Source: Symbiodinium natans (taxonomy: Eukaryota; Sar; Dinophyceae; Suessiales; Symbiodiniaceae). From it: a DNA stretch of 64,000 nucleotides. Under the pieces are notes generated by a model that was not told where the DNA came from, made no database searches, and saw nothing but the letters and a program-made list of their open reading frames with translations. Below, one piece after another: positions 37,609-48,666 of this stretch. Every line of letters begins with the position of its first letter. Within the stretch, counting starts at the first letter, position 1. The stretch lies in NCBI GenBank assembly GCA_905221605.1, contig CAJNDS010000247.1:488138-552137 (forward strand), in the 5' to 3' direction. The translations under genes were made by a program, and so were the position numbers.

Positions 37609-39219
37609 TTCGTGAATATAGGAGGGGGCAGGGCAGCGGGCTGCCGCCGACAGGTCCTCCTGACCATCAGCCCAATCGTGGCGCTGCGAGAGTACGCTGC
37701 AGGTCTGCTGGAGCTCACATGGCGCGAGTCGCTCACGAGGCGCCTAGTTGGCCGATACCTCTCAGATGGCACAGCCTCTAAACGTCAGTCCTTCTACAGC
37801 CTCACACTGACTGGTGAGATTGACAATCCGGATCAGCGGATATGCCAAGATGTGGGAAGCTTTGTGCACACCGCCGTGTCCTTGTCACAAGACTTGGTAA
37901 GGACATTCCTGAGCGTCCTGGCCTTTGCACCCACTCTGTATGCCATATCTCCAACTGCATGCTTCGGGGGCATGGCATATGCAATCCTGGGGACCCTCAT
38001 AGCCACACAGGGCTTCGGTGCTTGGCTAGGGCAGTACCAGATGAGATGCGTGCAACAGGAAGCTGGTCTTCGATACAAGCTGATCCGAGTGCGGGAGAAC
38101 GCGGAATCTATTGCATTCTTTGAGGGTGGAGAGGCCGAACTTTCAAAGTTTAACGCGGCATTCACCACCTTGCTTGACACAGCGTACCAGCGTGTTCTGG
38201 TCGCCGTTGGCTACGGCATGTTGAATCGCAACTTTCAGTGGGCTACCTTTGTGGTAACGCCTGTGCTGGTCGGACCCGCGTATTTGAAGGGAAAGGTCGA
38301 GTTCGGTGTCATTGCGCAGACGAGCATGGCCTTCAACACCATTCTCAATGCTATGACGCTGGTTATGCATCGACTGGAGGCGCTCAGCGACGTGTCCGTG
38401 TGTGTCCAACGGTTGCATGACTTGGATTTGGCCCTTCAGCACTGCATGGCCGAGCGTGCTGCATGCAAGCGGCCGGGAGTGCGAGGGCAGGAGTGCATCA
38501 ACTCGACCGAGGCCGATGCGGATTCCGTGCGAGTGTGCTTCCGAAGTGTGACGCTGAAGACGCCGCTGCGGGCAGATGTGACGCCACGGGTCCTTTTTGG
38601 CCGTTTGAGCTTTGAGCTATTGGATGGGCAGTCGCTCCTGGTGACGGGCGAGAGTGGCATTGGCAAGAGCTCTCTGCTCCGCGCCGCGGCTGGGCTCTGG
38701 ACGAATGGCTCAGGAACCATACAGCTTTGCGACAGGCGGCACGTCTTCTTCATGCCGCAGAAGCCCTACATGTTCTTGGGCTCCTTGCGCAGCCAACTCC
38801 TGTATCCGCGCATCGACGATCGCGTAGTCAGCGACAGCGAACTCGAGGAGGTTTTGCGGCGCGTTCGCCTCGGTGATTTGCTCGATCGGCACGACCTTGG
38901 CGACACCAGAGATTGGACCAGTATCTTGTCCTTGGGACAGCAGCAGCGCATCAACTTCGCTCGTCTGTTGCTTAGGCCGCAGTCCCAGCTGGCTCTCATG
39001 GACGAATGCACTTCGGCCTGCGATGTGCAGAGCGAGTCCCACCTCTACGAGCACCTGCAGAAGCAACTTCGGAGCTACGTGTCTGTGGGTCACCGGCCAG
39101 CACTGCGGAAGTTCCACAGCCACGTGCTGTGGCTCCGTCGTGGGGAGGGCCATCTAAAGCAGCCCCGCACAGAGGGCATCTTCCTGCCGATGTCAGAGTT
39201 CGAGCGCAGCGCTCCCTGA
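37609..39219 (+). CDS. ABC half-transporter, SbmA/YddA/ABCD type (3' exon, 5' end incomplete)
   Basis: The open frame runs 37555-39219; an AG acceptor after a T-rich stretch (ttttgcgtag) suggests this exon begins near 37609, with upstream exons not identified. In frame numbering from 37555 the membrane part (to about 300) has WRESLTRRLVGRYL and IDNPDQRICQDV, typical of the ABC_membrane_2 family. The ATPase part shows Walker A GESGIGKSS at 365-373, the Q-loop MPQKPYM, signature LSLGQQQR at 458, Walker B ending MDE with Asp483, and the switch His513. All catalytic motifs are intact. Such half-transporters dimerise and move peptides or fatty acyl compounds across membranes. The substrate cannot be deduced. 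Confidence 0.85.
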   Translation, partial: FVNIGGGRAAGCRRQVLLTISPIVALREYAAGLLELTWRESLTRRLVGRYLSDGTASKRQSFYSLTLTGEIDNPDQRICQDVGSFVHTAVSLSQDLVRTFLSVLAFAPTLYAISPTACFGGMAYAILGTLIATQGFGAWLGQYQMRCVQQEAGLRYKLIRVRENAESIAFFEGGEAELSKFNAAFTTLLDTAYQRVLVAVGYGMLNRNFQWATFVVTPVLVGPAYLKGKVEFGVIAQTSMAFNTILNAMTLVMHRLEALSDVSVCVQRLHDLDLALQHCMAERAACKRPGVRGQECINSTEADADSVRVCFRSVTLKTPLRADVTPRVLFGRLSFELLDGQSLLVTGESGIGKSSLLRAAAGLWTNGSGTIQLCDRRHVFFMPQKPYMFLGSLRSQLLYPRIDDRVVSDSELEEVLRRVRLGDLLDRHDLGDTRDWTSILSLGQQQRINFARLLLRPQSQLALMDECTSACDVQSESHLYEHLQKQLRSYVSVGHRPALRKFHSHVLWLRRGEGHLKQPRTEGIFLPMSEFERSAP

Positions 39220-40922
39220 AGAAAACAGTACTGGAAGTCAGGATAGTCGCCACGGAAGAGTCGGAGCTCGAAGTCTCATTCATTTGTCTGTGTCTTTCTG
39301 TCGAGATTTCGCCCTCCCACTCCTTGTCGCTGGGTTCTCCTGCTAGACACTACTTGCGCGCCCCTGCTCATCCTACAGTACTCCAGATTTAGCTAGCCGC
39401 CACGCCAGAGTGCACAAGGAGCGAGAGCTTATCAGCTCCTCATGCCCCGAGAACCACACGAGATCTCAGAGAACTCCGGCCGAAAGCGAAACCCGCAAAC
39501 TGCAGCATCCTGTGACCAGAAGCCTCCCGCAACGCCAGCCTGCGAAATGACCCTGGGCCATTTGCACGCCTCAAAAACCTTAAAAACCCCTCAAAACCCC
39601 TAAAACCCCCGAAAGCCAGAAAAGTCCCGAAACACCAAAAACCCTCGGTCCCGTACCCGAAGCCCTAAGAAGGAGCTGCCCCATCAGCCTCCCAGCGTCT
39701 CTCACGCGGCAACGTCTTTGCAGCCTCTGCGCCGCTGCGGCTTGGGCTAAGCCTAAGGTTGCTTTCGTGATAGTCAGGGGTTTTGCCGTTTTCGGACATG
39801 TTTTTGAACAGTGTGCAGAGTCTTGGGGCTACTTTGACAGTTCGCGCCTTTCTTTTCTAAGCCCGCCCGAAGCCTTACCCACCCTTAGCCCCAGACCCTC
39901 AACCCTAAAATATTCATGTCAACCCGAAAGCCCAAAGAATCCCAAAGCCATACAACCCCTAAACTCTAAACCCTGAACCCTGTGTCCCTTTGGGACACCA
40001 ACAGCTGCCGAGGCAGCCATTCGACGTAGTCATCACCTCCTCGAAGGCGCTTTCGTTTCGTTTGCAACACCTTGGGGTTCACCCGTGCATCAGGATGTTC
40101 TAGGGATCGAGTGACCCAATTGAAATGTGGGGTTCAGGGTCGCAGGTCCCAAAGTGTCACAGGTGTGGGATATCAGGCGGTGCACCTGGAGCCAGGGGAC
40201 GTTGGGCTGGCGCTTCTTCTTCGGTTTGGTTCGGGAGGCTTCTGAAGTTGAAGTGCTTGAAAAGGTTTTCGGGTTGAGAGCAGGTTTGTGGAGGTTTCCC
40301 CCCCCCACACCGTACAAGGTCTGATCTGTTCCGAAGCCAGCACGTCGCGATGAATGCAGTGGAAACCGGAATTCGAAGCTGTAGGAGCATGTTGAGAGCC
40401 GCAACCCAGTTCCCAAACCCCAGGCAGGCACACTGCCGCAGATTGCCAGTCCCGCACCAAAGGCCCGCGTGGGCCTCGGAAGTTCGGTTCTGTGACGTGA
40501 TCACTTCTGCGAAGAGTCTACAACTCAAGGCGAGTGTCGTTCTTGTTCTTAATCTGGGCACACGTAGGATTCAGCGTTGAAGGCTCTAAGCCGAAAAGCA
40601 ACCCGAGCCGTGGTCTCCTGTATCGTGGTCTCCTGAAATCGTAGAGGCTAGGAATTCTTCATGTAATGGGAATGCATTTAAGGGGCTTGCATCTAGAGCG
40701 CAAGAAGGGTTCCTGGCGCCCGTAAGGCCCCAACCCCTAAACCTGGTACTTTACACTCTCGAAGGCTCCAGCCTCTACAGCTGAACCCAGATCCCCCTCC
40801 CCTCAGAAGCCCGAGCCCTGCCGGAAAACACAAATATACAATCCTTTGCCAACCAGTACTTAATCCCTCAACATGTCCCCTGCAGGGAGGGGTGCTCTCG
40901 TTGAGAGTTTCTGTCTCTTTTT
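39220..40922. other. Non-coding with degenerate telomere-like patches
   Basis: CCCTAAA-like sequence occurs near 39560-39620 and 39960-39980. A possible exon island at 39997-40090 (AAEAAIRRSHHLLEG) follows caacag. Nothing else is supportable. Confidence 0.3.
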
Positions 40923-41159
40923 AGCCCTAAACCCTAAACCCTAAACCTTAAACCCTAAACCCTAAACCCTAAACCCGAAACCTTAACCCCTAAACCCTAA
41001 ACCCTAAACCCAAAACCCAAAACCCTAAACCCTAAACCCTAAACCCTAAACCCTAAACACGAAACCCGAAACCTTAACCCCTAAACCCTAAACCCTAAAC
41101 CCTAAACCCTAAACCCTAAACCCTAAACCCTAAACCCCGAACCCTAAATCCCAAACCCC
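40923..41159 (+). repeat. Interstitial telomere-like array (CCCTAAA)n, degenerate
   Basis: About 33 heptamers with CCTTAAC, CCCGAAA and CCCAAAA variants. It contains an internally duplicated segment (aaacccgaaaccttaacccc appears near 40970 and again near 41060), showing block amplification. Confidence 0.95.
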
Positions 41160-41470
41160 TAGGATTCCTTACTCTCTGCGCCCCACACGTAAGCCCAGAG
41201 CCCAGGGAGCCGATCTCCGGACCCCCGCGGCGCCTCCCAGCGCCCCTTGGCCCTCTGAGGTTTGGGGGTCTTGTTTAGTGTTTTTTTGTTTTTCCTGCTT
41301 TTTTTGACATTTTGGTTCTCTTTTTTTGGGCGGTTCCGGGGGGTTTCTTGGAGGTTTTGGGTTTTGGAGGTTTTGGAGGTTTTGCTTGTTGCGGGTGGTT
41401 TGGGAGTTTGGGGCGTGAGGGTGGTCTAGGGTTGGGGTGTTTGGCACGTTCGCAAAATACAAGTGTCTTG

Positions 41471-41601
41471 TAAGAAGTGCTGGTGGGCATGAACCAGCAA
41501 GCCAGCATCCACCAAGGCCTGAACAAGAGCGGCACGCAGCCCCACCTCTCGCGGGTCGTCTCTCAGCGCGAGGTCGTGGACATCTCCATCACAGGAGACG
41601 G
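41471..41601 (+). other. Exon-like island
   Basis: Reads VLVGMNQQASIHQGLNKS then RVVSQREVVDISITG, with an acceptor (gtaag) before it and a GA-type donor (gagacg) after it. It lies downstream of a GGTTTTGG-rich stretch at 41330-41430. Confidence 0.4.
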
Positions 41602-42384
41602 CCCAGGGTTTCTAGGCCTGACAGAGGCTCAAGAGCTTCAGAGGTTCTGGGGGCTGGAGCCAAAGCACCACATTGTCGTTCTGTGCTTGGTTTCAGAGTA
41701 AGAAGGAGTTGCGCCGGCTGGGGCCGCTTCTATGCGATGAAGGCGTGGGCACCGGATGGAGGATGGAAGAATCCCCCCCAATAATTGGGTTCCGTTTGTG
41801 CTGTAGTGTTGTGTTGTGAAGCACCATAACAAATGCACAGGCATCGGCCAGAGTGTGATTGCGAGGAAGTTTGCCCACCTGCGACAATTGTTAGTGTTTT
41901 GTGCATCTCTTGTTGGATCCCTTGGCAGACAGCAGTGCATTCTGCGGCCTCCTTTGTGGTCAATGGGGCTTCGGCCACGGATTAGGTACATTTTCAGGGG
42001 CCTGCAGCAGGGTCCTCAGGCCTGCCAAGGCATCCTAGAGCCCACGCAGTGTGCATCCAAGATGCCGCTGCCCTTGGCACGGATCAGCAGCCAGGGAGAC
42101 CCAACCCATCTCACTTGAAGCCCCACGGCCCAAGTTCTAACCTCGAAGCCCTAGAGCCCCAAGGCCCCTAGGTGGTCTTTGTTTCGCTCGTTGCTGTCCG
42201 ATGCCTCCACGTCCTCACCGGCGCATCTGTAGGCTTCACTGGGTCCTTAAGTTTTCTTATCTATTGAATCTATTGCCATCCCACAGCCCCTTTCTCGTTC
42301 GGGAACATCTGCAGGTTTGTGGGGGTGGGGGGTTGCTGGCGATGCCAGTTTCCATCAAGGGTTCCTGCACCGGTGATGGGCACC

Positions 42385-42483
42385 TGTCCTGACGCACAAT
42401 GGTGCGCAAGACTCCCGCAGCTTTGTCCATGTCAGCTTTGGCAGCCCCGAGCTGCAGCCCGAAACCTGCCACTACAAGAGGAG
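42385..42483 (+). other. Exon-like island with gtagga donor
   Basis: Reads LTHNGAQDSRSFVHVSFG then SPELQPETCHYKRR up to gtaggaat, after which sequence turns AT-rich. Confidence 0.35.
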
Positions 42484-42889
42484 GTAGGAATTAAAAAATA
42501 GTCATATTCATAGTAATACTAACCATAATACGATTAAAAATCATATTAATAAGAAAATTAAGAATGAAGGAACCTTGCTAGAGGATTCTTGTGGCCTTCA
42601 GGCCGCAGAGCCCAACCGCAAAGTCTCGAGACCAAGGATGTGGAAGAGGAAGAAGGGTGTCTTGTGGGCGTTGTGAGTCGTGTTCCCCAAGCGTAAAAAC
42701 ATATGCAGATTTGGAGGGCATGCAACTGGCAAAAGTTGAAAGTTAAACCAACCACCCTGTTTATGATGCAGTGGCGACTTGGACAAGCCTGTTGTCGTAC
42801 AGGTCGTACAGTGGCCATGATCTCACTCCCCATAGCCCAAGAAAAGCCGTGCGCTGTCAGTGGCCGATGCTTCGAGTTGAGATACGTTC

Positions 42890-43215
42890 TGCTTCTTATT
42901 ATCATTGTCATGATCTTTATTATTATTATTATTATTATCATTATTATTATCGTCACCAGTATTGTTAGTATTGCGATCATGTTAGTATGATGATGATGAT
43001 GATCATGATGATTATTGTTCTTGTTGTAATTATTATTATTTTTATTGTAATTATTCTTACTATTATAATTATTATAATTATTATTATTACTACTATTATT
43101 ATTATTATGACTTACTATTACTATTATTATTATTCTTATTTTTGTGACTACTATTATTATAATTATGATTCTGTTTCTTATGATTATGATGATGATGATG
43201 ATCATTATTCATCAG
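42890..43215. repeat. Long ATT/TTA/GAT trinucleotide-rich tract
   Basis: About 320 bases of degenerate ATT, TTA and GAT triplets. It generates spurious Ile- and Asn-rich frames on both strands. Confidence 0.9.
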
Positions 43216-44554
43216 CAACCAACCATGGCGGGTCCTGGCAAGGTGCCCATTTGAGCTCACGAGCACAGGCTGCAGAGCCAAACACACTGCAGCCGTTGTG
43301 GCTCCTTAGGGGGTTGCATCGGCAGTGCATTTTCCACAGCCGCTCGCTCCTGGTCTTTGCACCGTCAGCGAGCACCTGGGACCTGTATTGCAAGGGCCCG
43401 GCTCGTCCCAAACACAAGAACAGCAACAATCCTGTAGTTGCAGCTTCTCACTATGAAGTTTCGGCTAGGCCGTTTGGCCAGTGACTTTACAAGCGAGTGC
43501 AAGTTGGTTTGTTGCTCATGCTGTTGGGTGACGATACCTTCTAGAAAAAGCAGGCGACAGACCTTTACTCCCCGAATGCCTGACAGGAGGCCTCCCTAGA
43601 CTCCGCCAAGCCCCGTACCAGACCTCCGAGCTGCATCCGAAATCCCTCTAACAGCTCGGACTTTTGTTTGCGGAACGGGACCTGCAGCCTGCCTACACCC
43701 ACCCGACCATATCAACTTTTAAAGCCCCTGATTCGAAACAAGGCCAGGCCCTGAAGGCCCTGACCCTCCTGCGCCCTCGTTCTTATCCCAGGCCACATGA
43801 GACTCCTGGGCTTCCTCCTCTTGGACCTGGCGCTGGCGGATCTCGCCTTCCTGGCCCCGCCCGTGAGTCGCGCGCCCAGTGGCGGCCTGGCTGCGTTTGG
43901 GAGAAGAGGAGGGGAAAGGGGCGCCTGTTCGGGTGGCCCAAAGTTCTGGGTTCCCTTTGAGCTTTCCCTATGATCTTGGCATCGTACATGCCTGACGTTA
44001 CCCTGCTGGCATGTCAGGTCCAGCTAAGGGATGTTGCCCAACCCTACTGGCGATGTGAAGATGTAGTGTCGATGGAATGTGAATGTAGTGAACAAGTGAG
44101 CAAACGATTACATGTAACGGTAGCGCACATGCGTGTGTGCCAGCTACCTGTGTTGCTTTAGACATCTCAAGCCCGGTCTTTGGTAATACCACGGTTGATT
44201 GTGATTGATTACATTGTCGCATCAGTGCGGTTTTACTGCGGTTGTTGGTTAGGATACGGCGGCTACGTTAGCATGACCTTAATTCTGTTCATAGTTACAG
44301 TCATCGTTGTAGATCATGTAGTTTTTAGGGTGTTCAGTGGGGAGGGGGTTTTAAGGGGTAAAAGGACGGACCCATACACCTTAGTTAGCTATGTACCTAA
44401 GTAGCCCCCAATAAACCCTAAAAAACCCCCAAGCTCCCTTTCAGGGCCCCTCGAGTTTTTTCAGAGCTCAGGGTTGGCTTCAGGACTCCTCTCCCCAGTC
44501 GCCCGGGATGCAGAGATTCCGGTGCCGCCCAAGCAGGCCGATCTGCTTGAGCGT
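43216..44554. other. Mostly non-coding with two exon-like islands
   Basis: An island at about 43797-43862 encodes a hydrophobic segment (RLLGFLLLDLALADLAFLA) followed by gtgagt, a good donor. An island at about 44499-44550 reads ARDAEIPVPPKQADLL between ccccag and a telomere-like array. Confidence 0.35.
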
Positions 44555-44673
44555 AACCCTAAACCCTAAACCCTAAACCCTAAACCCTAAACCCTAAACC
44601 CTAAACCCTAAACCCTAAACCCTAAACCCTAAACCCTAAACCCTGAACCCTGAACCCTGAACCCTAAACCCTG
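44555..44673 (+). repeat. Interstitial telomere-like array (CCCTAAA)n
   Basis: About 16 heptamers, the last few CCCTGAA. It directly follows an exon-like island, an exception to the usual polarity. Confidence 0.95.
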
Positions 44674-44875
44674 CGTCTCGGTCCGCCGCTTTGTGGCACA
44701 GTGCCGTCTTCTCTCAAACAGGATGACGAGCATGTGGCACGCGCTGGATAGGTTCTTGTGGGTGTCTTCTCATCGGGACTTTAAATCATGGACTCCTCAA
44801 AACTTGAAAGGAACCCCCTGAAAAGAAATTTCGCGCAGCAAAACACAAAAAGCAACTCCCAAATACCCGGGACCC

Positions 44876-44897
44876 CGCGCGCGCGCGCGCGCGCGCG
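44876..44897. repeat. (CG)n tract
   Basis: Eleven CG dinucleotides, a potential Z-DNA former. It precedes an exon-like island encoding AASTGLNAALLLGVSAVAMA, a likely hydrophobic segment. Confidence 0.85.
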
Positions 44898-45399
44898 TCT
44901 CGTTGTGGAGGCCGCCTCGACGGGCCTGAATGCGGCGCTGCTGCTCGGAGTCTCCGCTGTGGCCATGGCTCTGGTACCCGCAGCCTGCAGCCCCAAACCC
45001 CCTAACCCCAACACCCAAAACCCCAACACTTAAACCCAAACCAAAGGTTTGGGGTTTCGGGCCATTGCTTTAAGTTCAGGGCTCCGGGAGGCTGTGGGAT
45101 CTCATGTGCTGGGGTTGCCGGAGAGTTTCTTTTTTTTGTTGTAAATGTTTGGGGTTTGGGGTGGATTTGGTCCATGGATTTTGGCGTAAGGGGGTTTTTG
45201 GTTCAAGGCTTTCAGGGTGTTCAGTGACAGTGCTTCAGAGTTCGGTTGAGGGTGGGCGCCCCGTTCCTTGAGCCTCTCCAAGGCACGCCGCCGAGCCAAC
45301 CTGGCCAGGCGGGTCTGGACCTACATGCCCATGGATGCGGCCGGGCGGCAATCCAGCCCTTGCTTCCCTTGCGCGTCTTCCATTGTTTCGGCCGTAAGT

Positions 45400-46374
45400 G
45401 ATGGGGACCAACCTGGAGTTGATGTTGTGTAAGTGAATACGAAAAACCAGAATAAATAACTACATCGAAAGACATAGTGTATAAGTGTATATGCGTGTGA
45501 TTTGCATGCAAAACATGTATGTGTCTGTTACTCTGCTTGAGACCTGCTGAGAACACCATAAATGCCGTTAATAGCTACCAGAATGAAGTTCTAGTAAGCC
45601 ACAGCTGTACTTGGCACCGGATTCCGGTTCGCGATGCTACGATACTTCAACGCGAGTCTTGTGGTATTTACAGCACCTCCAGCTCGTGCATATGCCAACA
45701 GCCCAGTGTTCAGCTTATCCTCACGAGTTAATGTAACGTGTATGCATTCCGTACTTCGGGCCACTTCGGGTGAGTTTTACATTTCTGAGCCGGAATGGCT
45801 GTTGACGCAAACAACGGACATGAATGCTTGCCACGTGTTCGCGACAGCATCCCTATATCTTCAAATCCCTACATACGGACGTGCACTTTATCATCTCTGC
45901 CATGTCCGAGACACAGTGTATGGTACGCGCGACAGTCCAGAGATTCTCAGTGTATACATCATCGAATGCAGGAATTTACAGAAATAACATAGGTTTTTAG
46001 GCCATGTAATTAATGCAAATAGCCCTTACATTTCTTCGCCTTCCTCTTGATTATATTGCAGTACCGGTCGAAGGCTTCGTGCTTTGCTTTATTTGCTTTA
46101 GGAAACAGACAACACAGACGCGATATCGACACGGGAATATTGTCAGCATATGTATATATGTACAAATGTATATCCATGTCAGTGTAGGTAGAAAGCAACG
46201 ACAGGTTCAAATAGGTAAAACATGAACATGAATCTAAATACATCACTAAAGAAAAAGGTGTGTATATATATATATATATACCGAAGTATATGTTTACGTC
46301 TGCATAGACCGATAGATGCCCCAGCAGTCGGGCAATGATAACATTTGTCCCTGCAACCGTTGCCTTGCCCAAGG
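45400..46374. other. Low-GC non-coding stretch
   Basis: No supportable gene. A (TA)n run lies at about 46264-46280. Composition is more AT-rich than the flanks. Confidence 0.35.
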
Positions 46375-46918
46375 AGAAGTATCAGAAGGATTGCCCTGGG
46401 CTGGGCAAGAATGCCTCCGGGCCTCTATGGCGCCAGTACATGCAGCCTGTCCCTACTTTTGTTTGGAAGAGGTTTCAGCTCTTTGGTGGGTTTGCGTTGA
46501 GGCACCCATGGGGCCCATGCCTGATGTCGTGGCACTGCAAATTTGATGGACTTGTCGTTTCCTTGCCGCCAAAAATGGCGCCGAGGAACTTGCATCGAGA
46601 GGCCAAGAAGACGATGGGCCGCAAGGCCACCCGTTCTTGATGCACTGGTGCGCTGCCAGGTGTCCAGAGATCACAGTGCCAGAAGCTCGAGCCTGTTGCC
46701 AGGTCCGCTATCTCAAGCAGCAGCGGATCCTCCGTGATCACAACGTGTGGTGGGGATGGTACGGCAAGTGGCATGTCTGGAACCCCAACCCGGGCATCAA
46801 GAACCTCTACACAGCTCCTGGGCTTGAACCGAGCTACTTGAGCTCCTGCTTCAAGCTGCTGCTCTCCAGCAGCTCCAGCTACGCAATGCTAAGCACCTCC
46901 ATCGCCTTCTCGGAATGA
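46375..46918 (+). other. Two adjoining exon-like segments
   Basis: Frame 46335-46640 reads CPGLGKNASGPLWRQYMQPV and beyond with Trp-rich protein-like sequence. A different frame to 46918 reads WWGWYGKWHVWNPNPGIKNL. A short intron or a frameshift would be needed to join them. No family was recognised. Confidence 0.35.
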
Positions 46919-47843
46919 TTCGGTCATTTTTAGGTGGTTGTGCCAGTGCAGGACGCGCAAGCACTAGAGCTCCGAAGCCTCCACCCAAGCTCCAACAGCC
47001 GCGAGCTCCCCTCAGGGCAAAGACTCCCATCCGGACAATCCAGACGCTTGGAAGCAGAGTTTAGTGTTTGGGGTTTCGGGTTGAGGATTCATCATGCGGA
47101 CCGGGTGTTCGGCCCATTTTACCTGTTTCGTTCTCATTTTTGTTGCTGACTCGGTGTTTCTTCAGCCTCCCCCTTGCTACCCCAAGGGCTCTGACCAGGA
47201 TTTGTGACTGGACCGCTTGAATTCTCTCCCTCGCCTGGAGCGGAAATGGCTGAGTGTAGCTGTGCAGCAGTGCAACGCGCGGACGAATGAGGGATCGCAA
47301 CGATCGGGACATACATGCATTCACCTGCATCCGTTTCATCCCTATCAGTTCACCCGTAAACTCCCTGCAAGACCTTGGTGGCTCCAGTGCAAAGCAAGGA
47401 TTTCCCAGCGCCCAACAGCGGGCTGCAAGCCTTCGGCAGCGAGCTTTGATAGTTTCGCGGGGTTGGGGGTCTAGGATGATTGAGGCTTTGCTGGAACAGA
47501 GTTGGACTTTGGAATTGGGATCTGCGTTGGGGGGGTGGATGCTCCGTTGCTCAGGATGCAGCATGGCAGCTCCAGAATCCCACGTGCGCGCTCCAAGCCC
47601 AAGGGTTACTGATCCTGACCTTCATTGCTGAGGCACCCGCTCCGTGGCGCCTGTGGCCAGCCGCAGTGCTTTTGTGGCTGGCAGGCAGGGGTTTCGATTT
47701 GTGGCAGCCAAATGTGTGGGGGAAAAGGTTGTGGGTTAAAGCTCCCTGGGTTTGAGGATTGCCGCTGCCGACAATGGGTTTGAGGATTGCCGTTTTCGGA
47801 AGTTGAGGTATCTTAGGCCAGGTTGTCAGGCAGCGGAACACTA

Positions 47844-47932
47844 CCCTAAACCCTTAACCCTAACCCTAAACCCTAAACCCTAAACCCTAAACCCTAAACC
47901 CTAAACCCTAGTCCCTAAACCCTAAACCCTTA
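47844..47932 (+). repeat. Telomere-like array (CCCTAAA)n before a micro-exon
   Basis: About 12 heptamers upstream of the island at 47965. Confidence 0.95.
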
Positions 47933-47964
47933 CAAGAAGAGAGCGTGCCTTCTTGTGGCTGCAG

Positions 47965-48022
47965 GGCGCCGACGATGGGCTCTGCCAAGCGGGCAGCCTG
48001 TGGCCTCAGCGTGTTCTGGGAC
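47965..48022 (+). other. 58-nt micro-exon candidate between opposed telomere-like arrays
   Basis: Begins after a good acceptor (cttgtggctgcag) and ends at gtttag, the first bases of a TTTAGGG array that would serve as donor. One frame reads APTMGSAKRAACGLSVFWD. It is the clearest case of CCCTAAA before and TTTAGGG after an island. Confidence 0.45.
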
Positions 48023-48090
48023 GTTTAGGGTTTAGGGTTTAGGGTTTAGGGTTTCGGGTTTCGGGTTTAGGGTTTTAGGGTTTTAGGGTT
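48023..48090 (-). repeat. Telomere-like array (TTTAGGG)n
   Basis: About nine heptamers with TTTCGGG variants, opposite in polarity to 47844-47932. Confidence 0.93.
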
Positions 48091-48316
48091 TGGGGGACAA
48101 ATTCCACAAGGAGAGGGTGATCTTCTGAGAAGAGTGTAAGAATATTATACTACGAACAATTCAATAAGACTAGAACGATGCTACAATACAATAATGTAAT
48201 ATTGAAATATAAGAATGTTATAAGATCTTCATCTTATAAGACTATGAGATTATGACATTATAGTATGATGAGACTGCAGTATTATAGCCTCGCAGTATTT
48301 TAATTTTAACGTTATG

Positions 48317-48369
48317 CGACCCGCCGGCCCAGCGCATCCGCGTGAGCATGGTGATTCTGCAGCGCCCAA
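48317..48369 (+). other. Exon-like island with gtaagg donor
   Basis: Reads DPPAQRIRVSMVILQRP between an AT-rich tract and gtaaggg followed by TTTAGGG-type repeats (48379-48540). No clear acceptor is visible. Confidence 0.35.
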
Positions 48370-48584
48370 GTAAGGGTTGGGTTTAGGGTTTAGGGTTCCG
48401 GGTTTATGGTTTATGGTTTGGGGTTTAGGGTTGAGGGTTAGTTTAGGGTTGAGGGCTTAGGGCTCAAGGTTCACGGTTTGGGGTTTAGGTTTTTTTTGGG
48501 TTTAGTGTTCAAGGTTCAAGGTTCAAGGTTGAGGGTTGAGACGGTTCGGCTTGGATTGATCGTAAAGTTGAGCCCGGCCCCTCA

Positions 48585-48590
48585 GGGGGG

Positions 48591-48665
<75 letters not shown>
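48585..48665. repeat. 81-nt G tract
   Basis: Eighty-one positions of G with a single A at 48593, followed by further G-rich sequence to about 48680. It encodes an artefactual polyglycine frame. Confidence 0.95.

Positions 48666-48666
<1 letters not shown>

Noticed and set aside
42890-43215. Membrane protein suggested by Ile/Val-rich frames
   Set aside because: The frames come from ATT/TTA triplet repeats on either strand.
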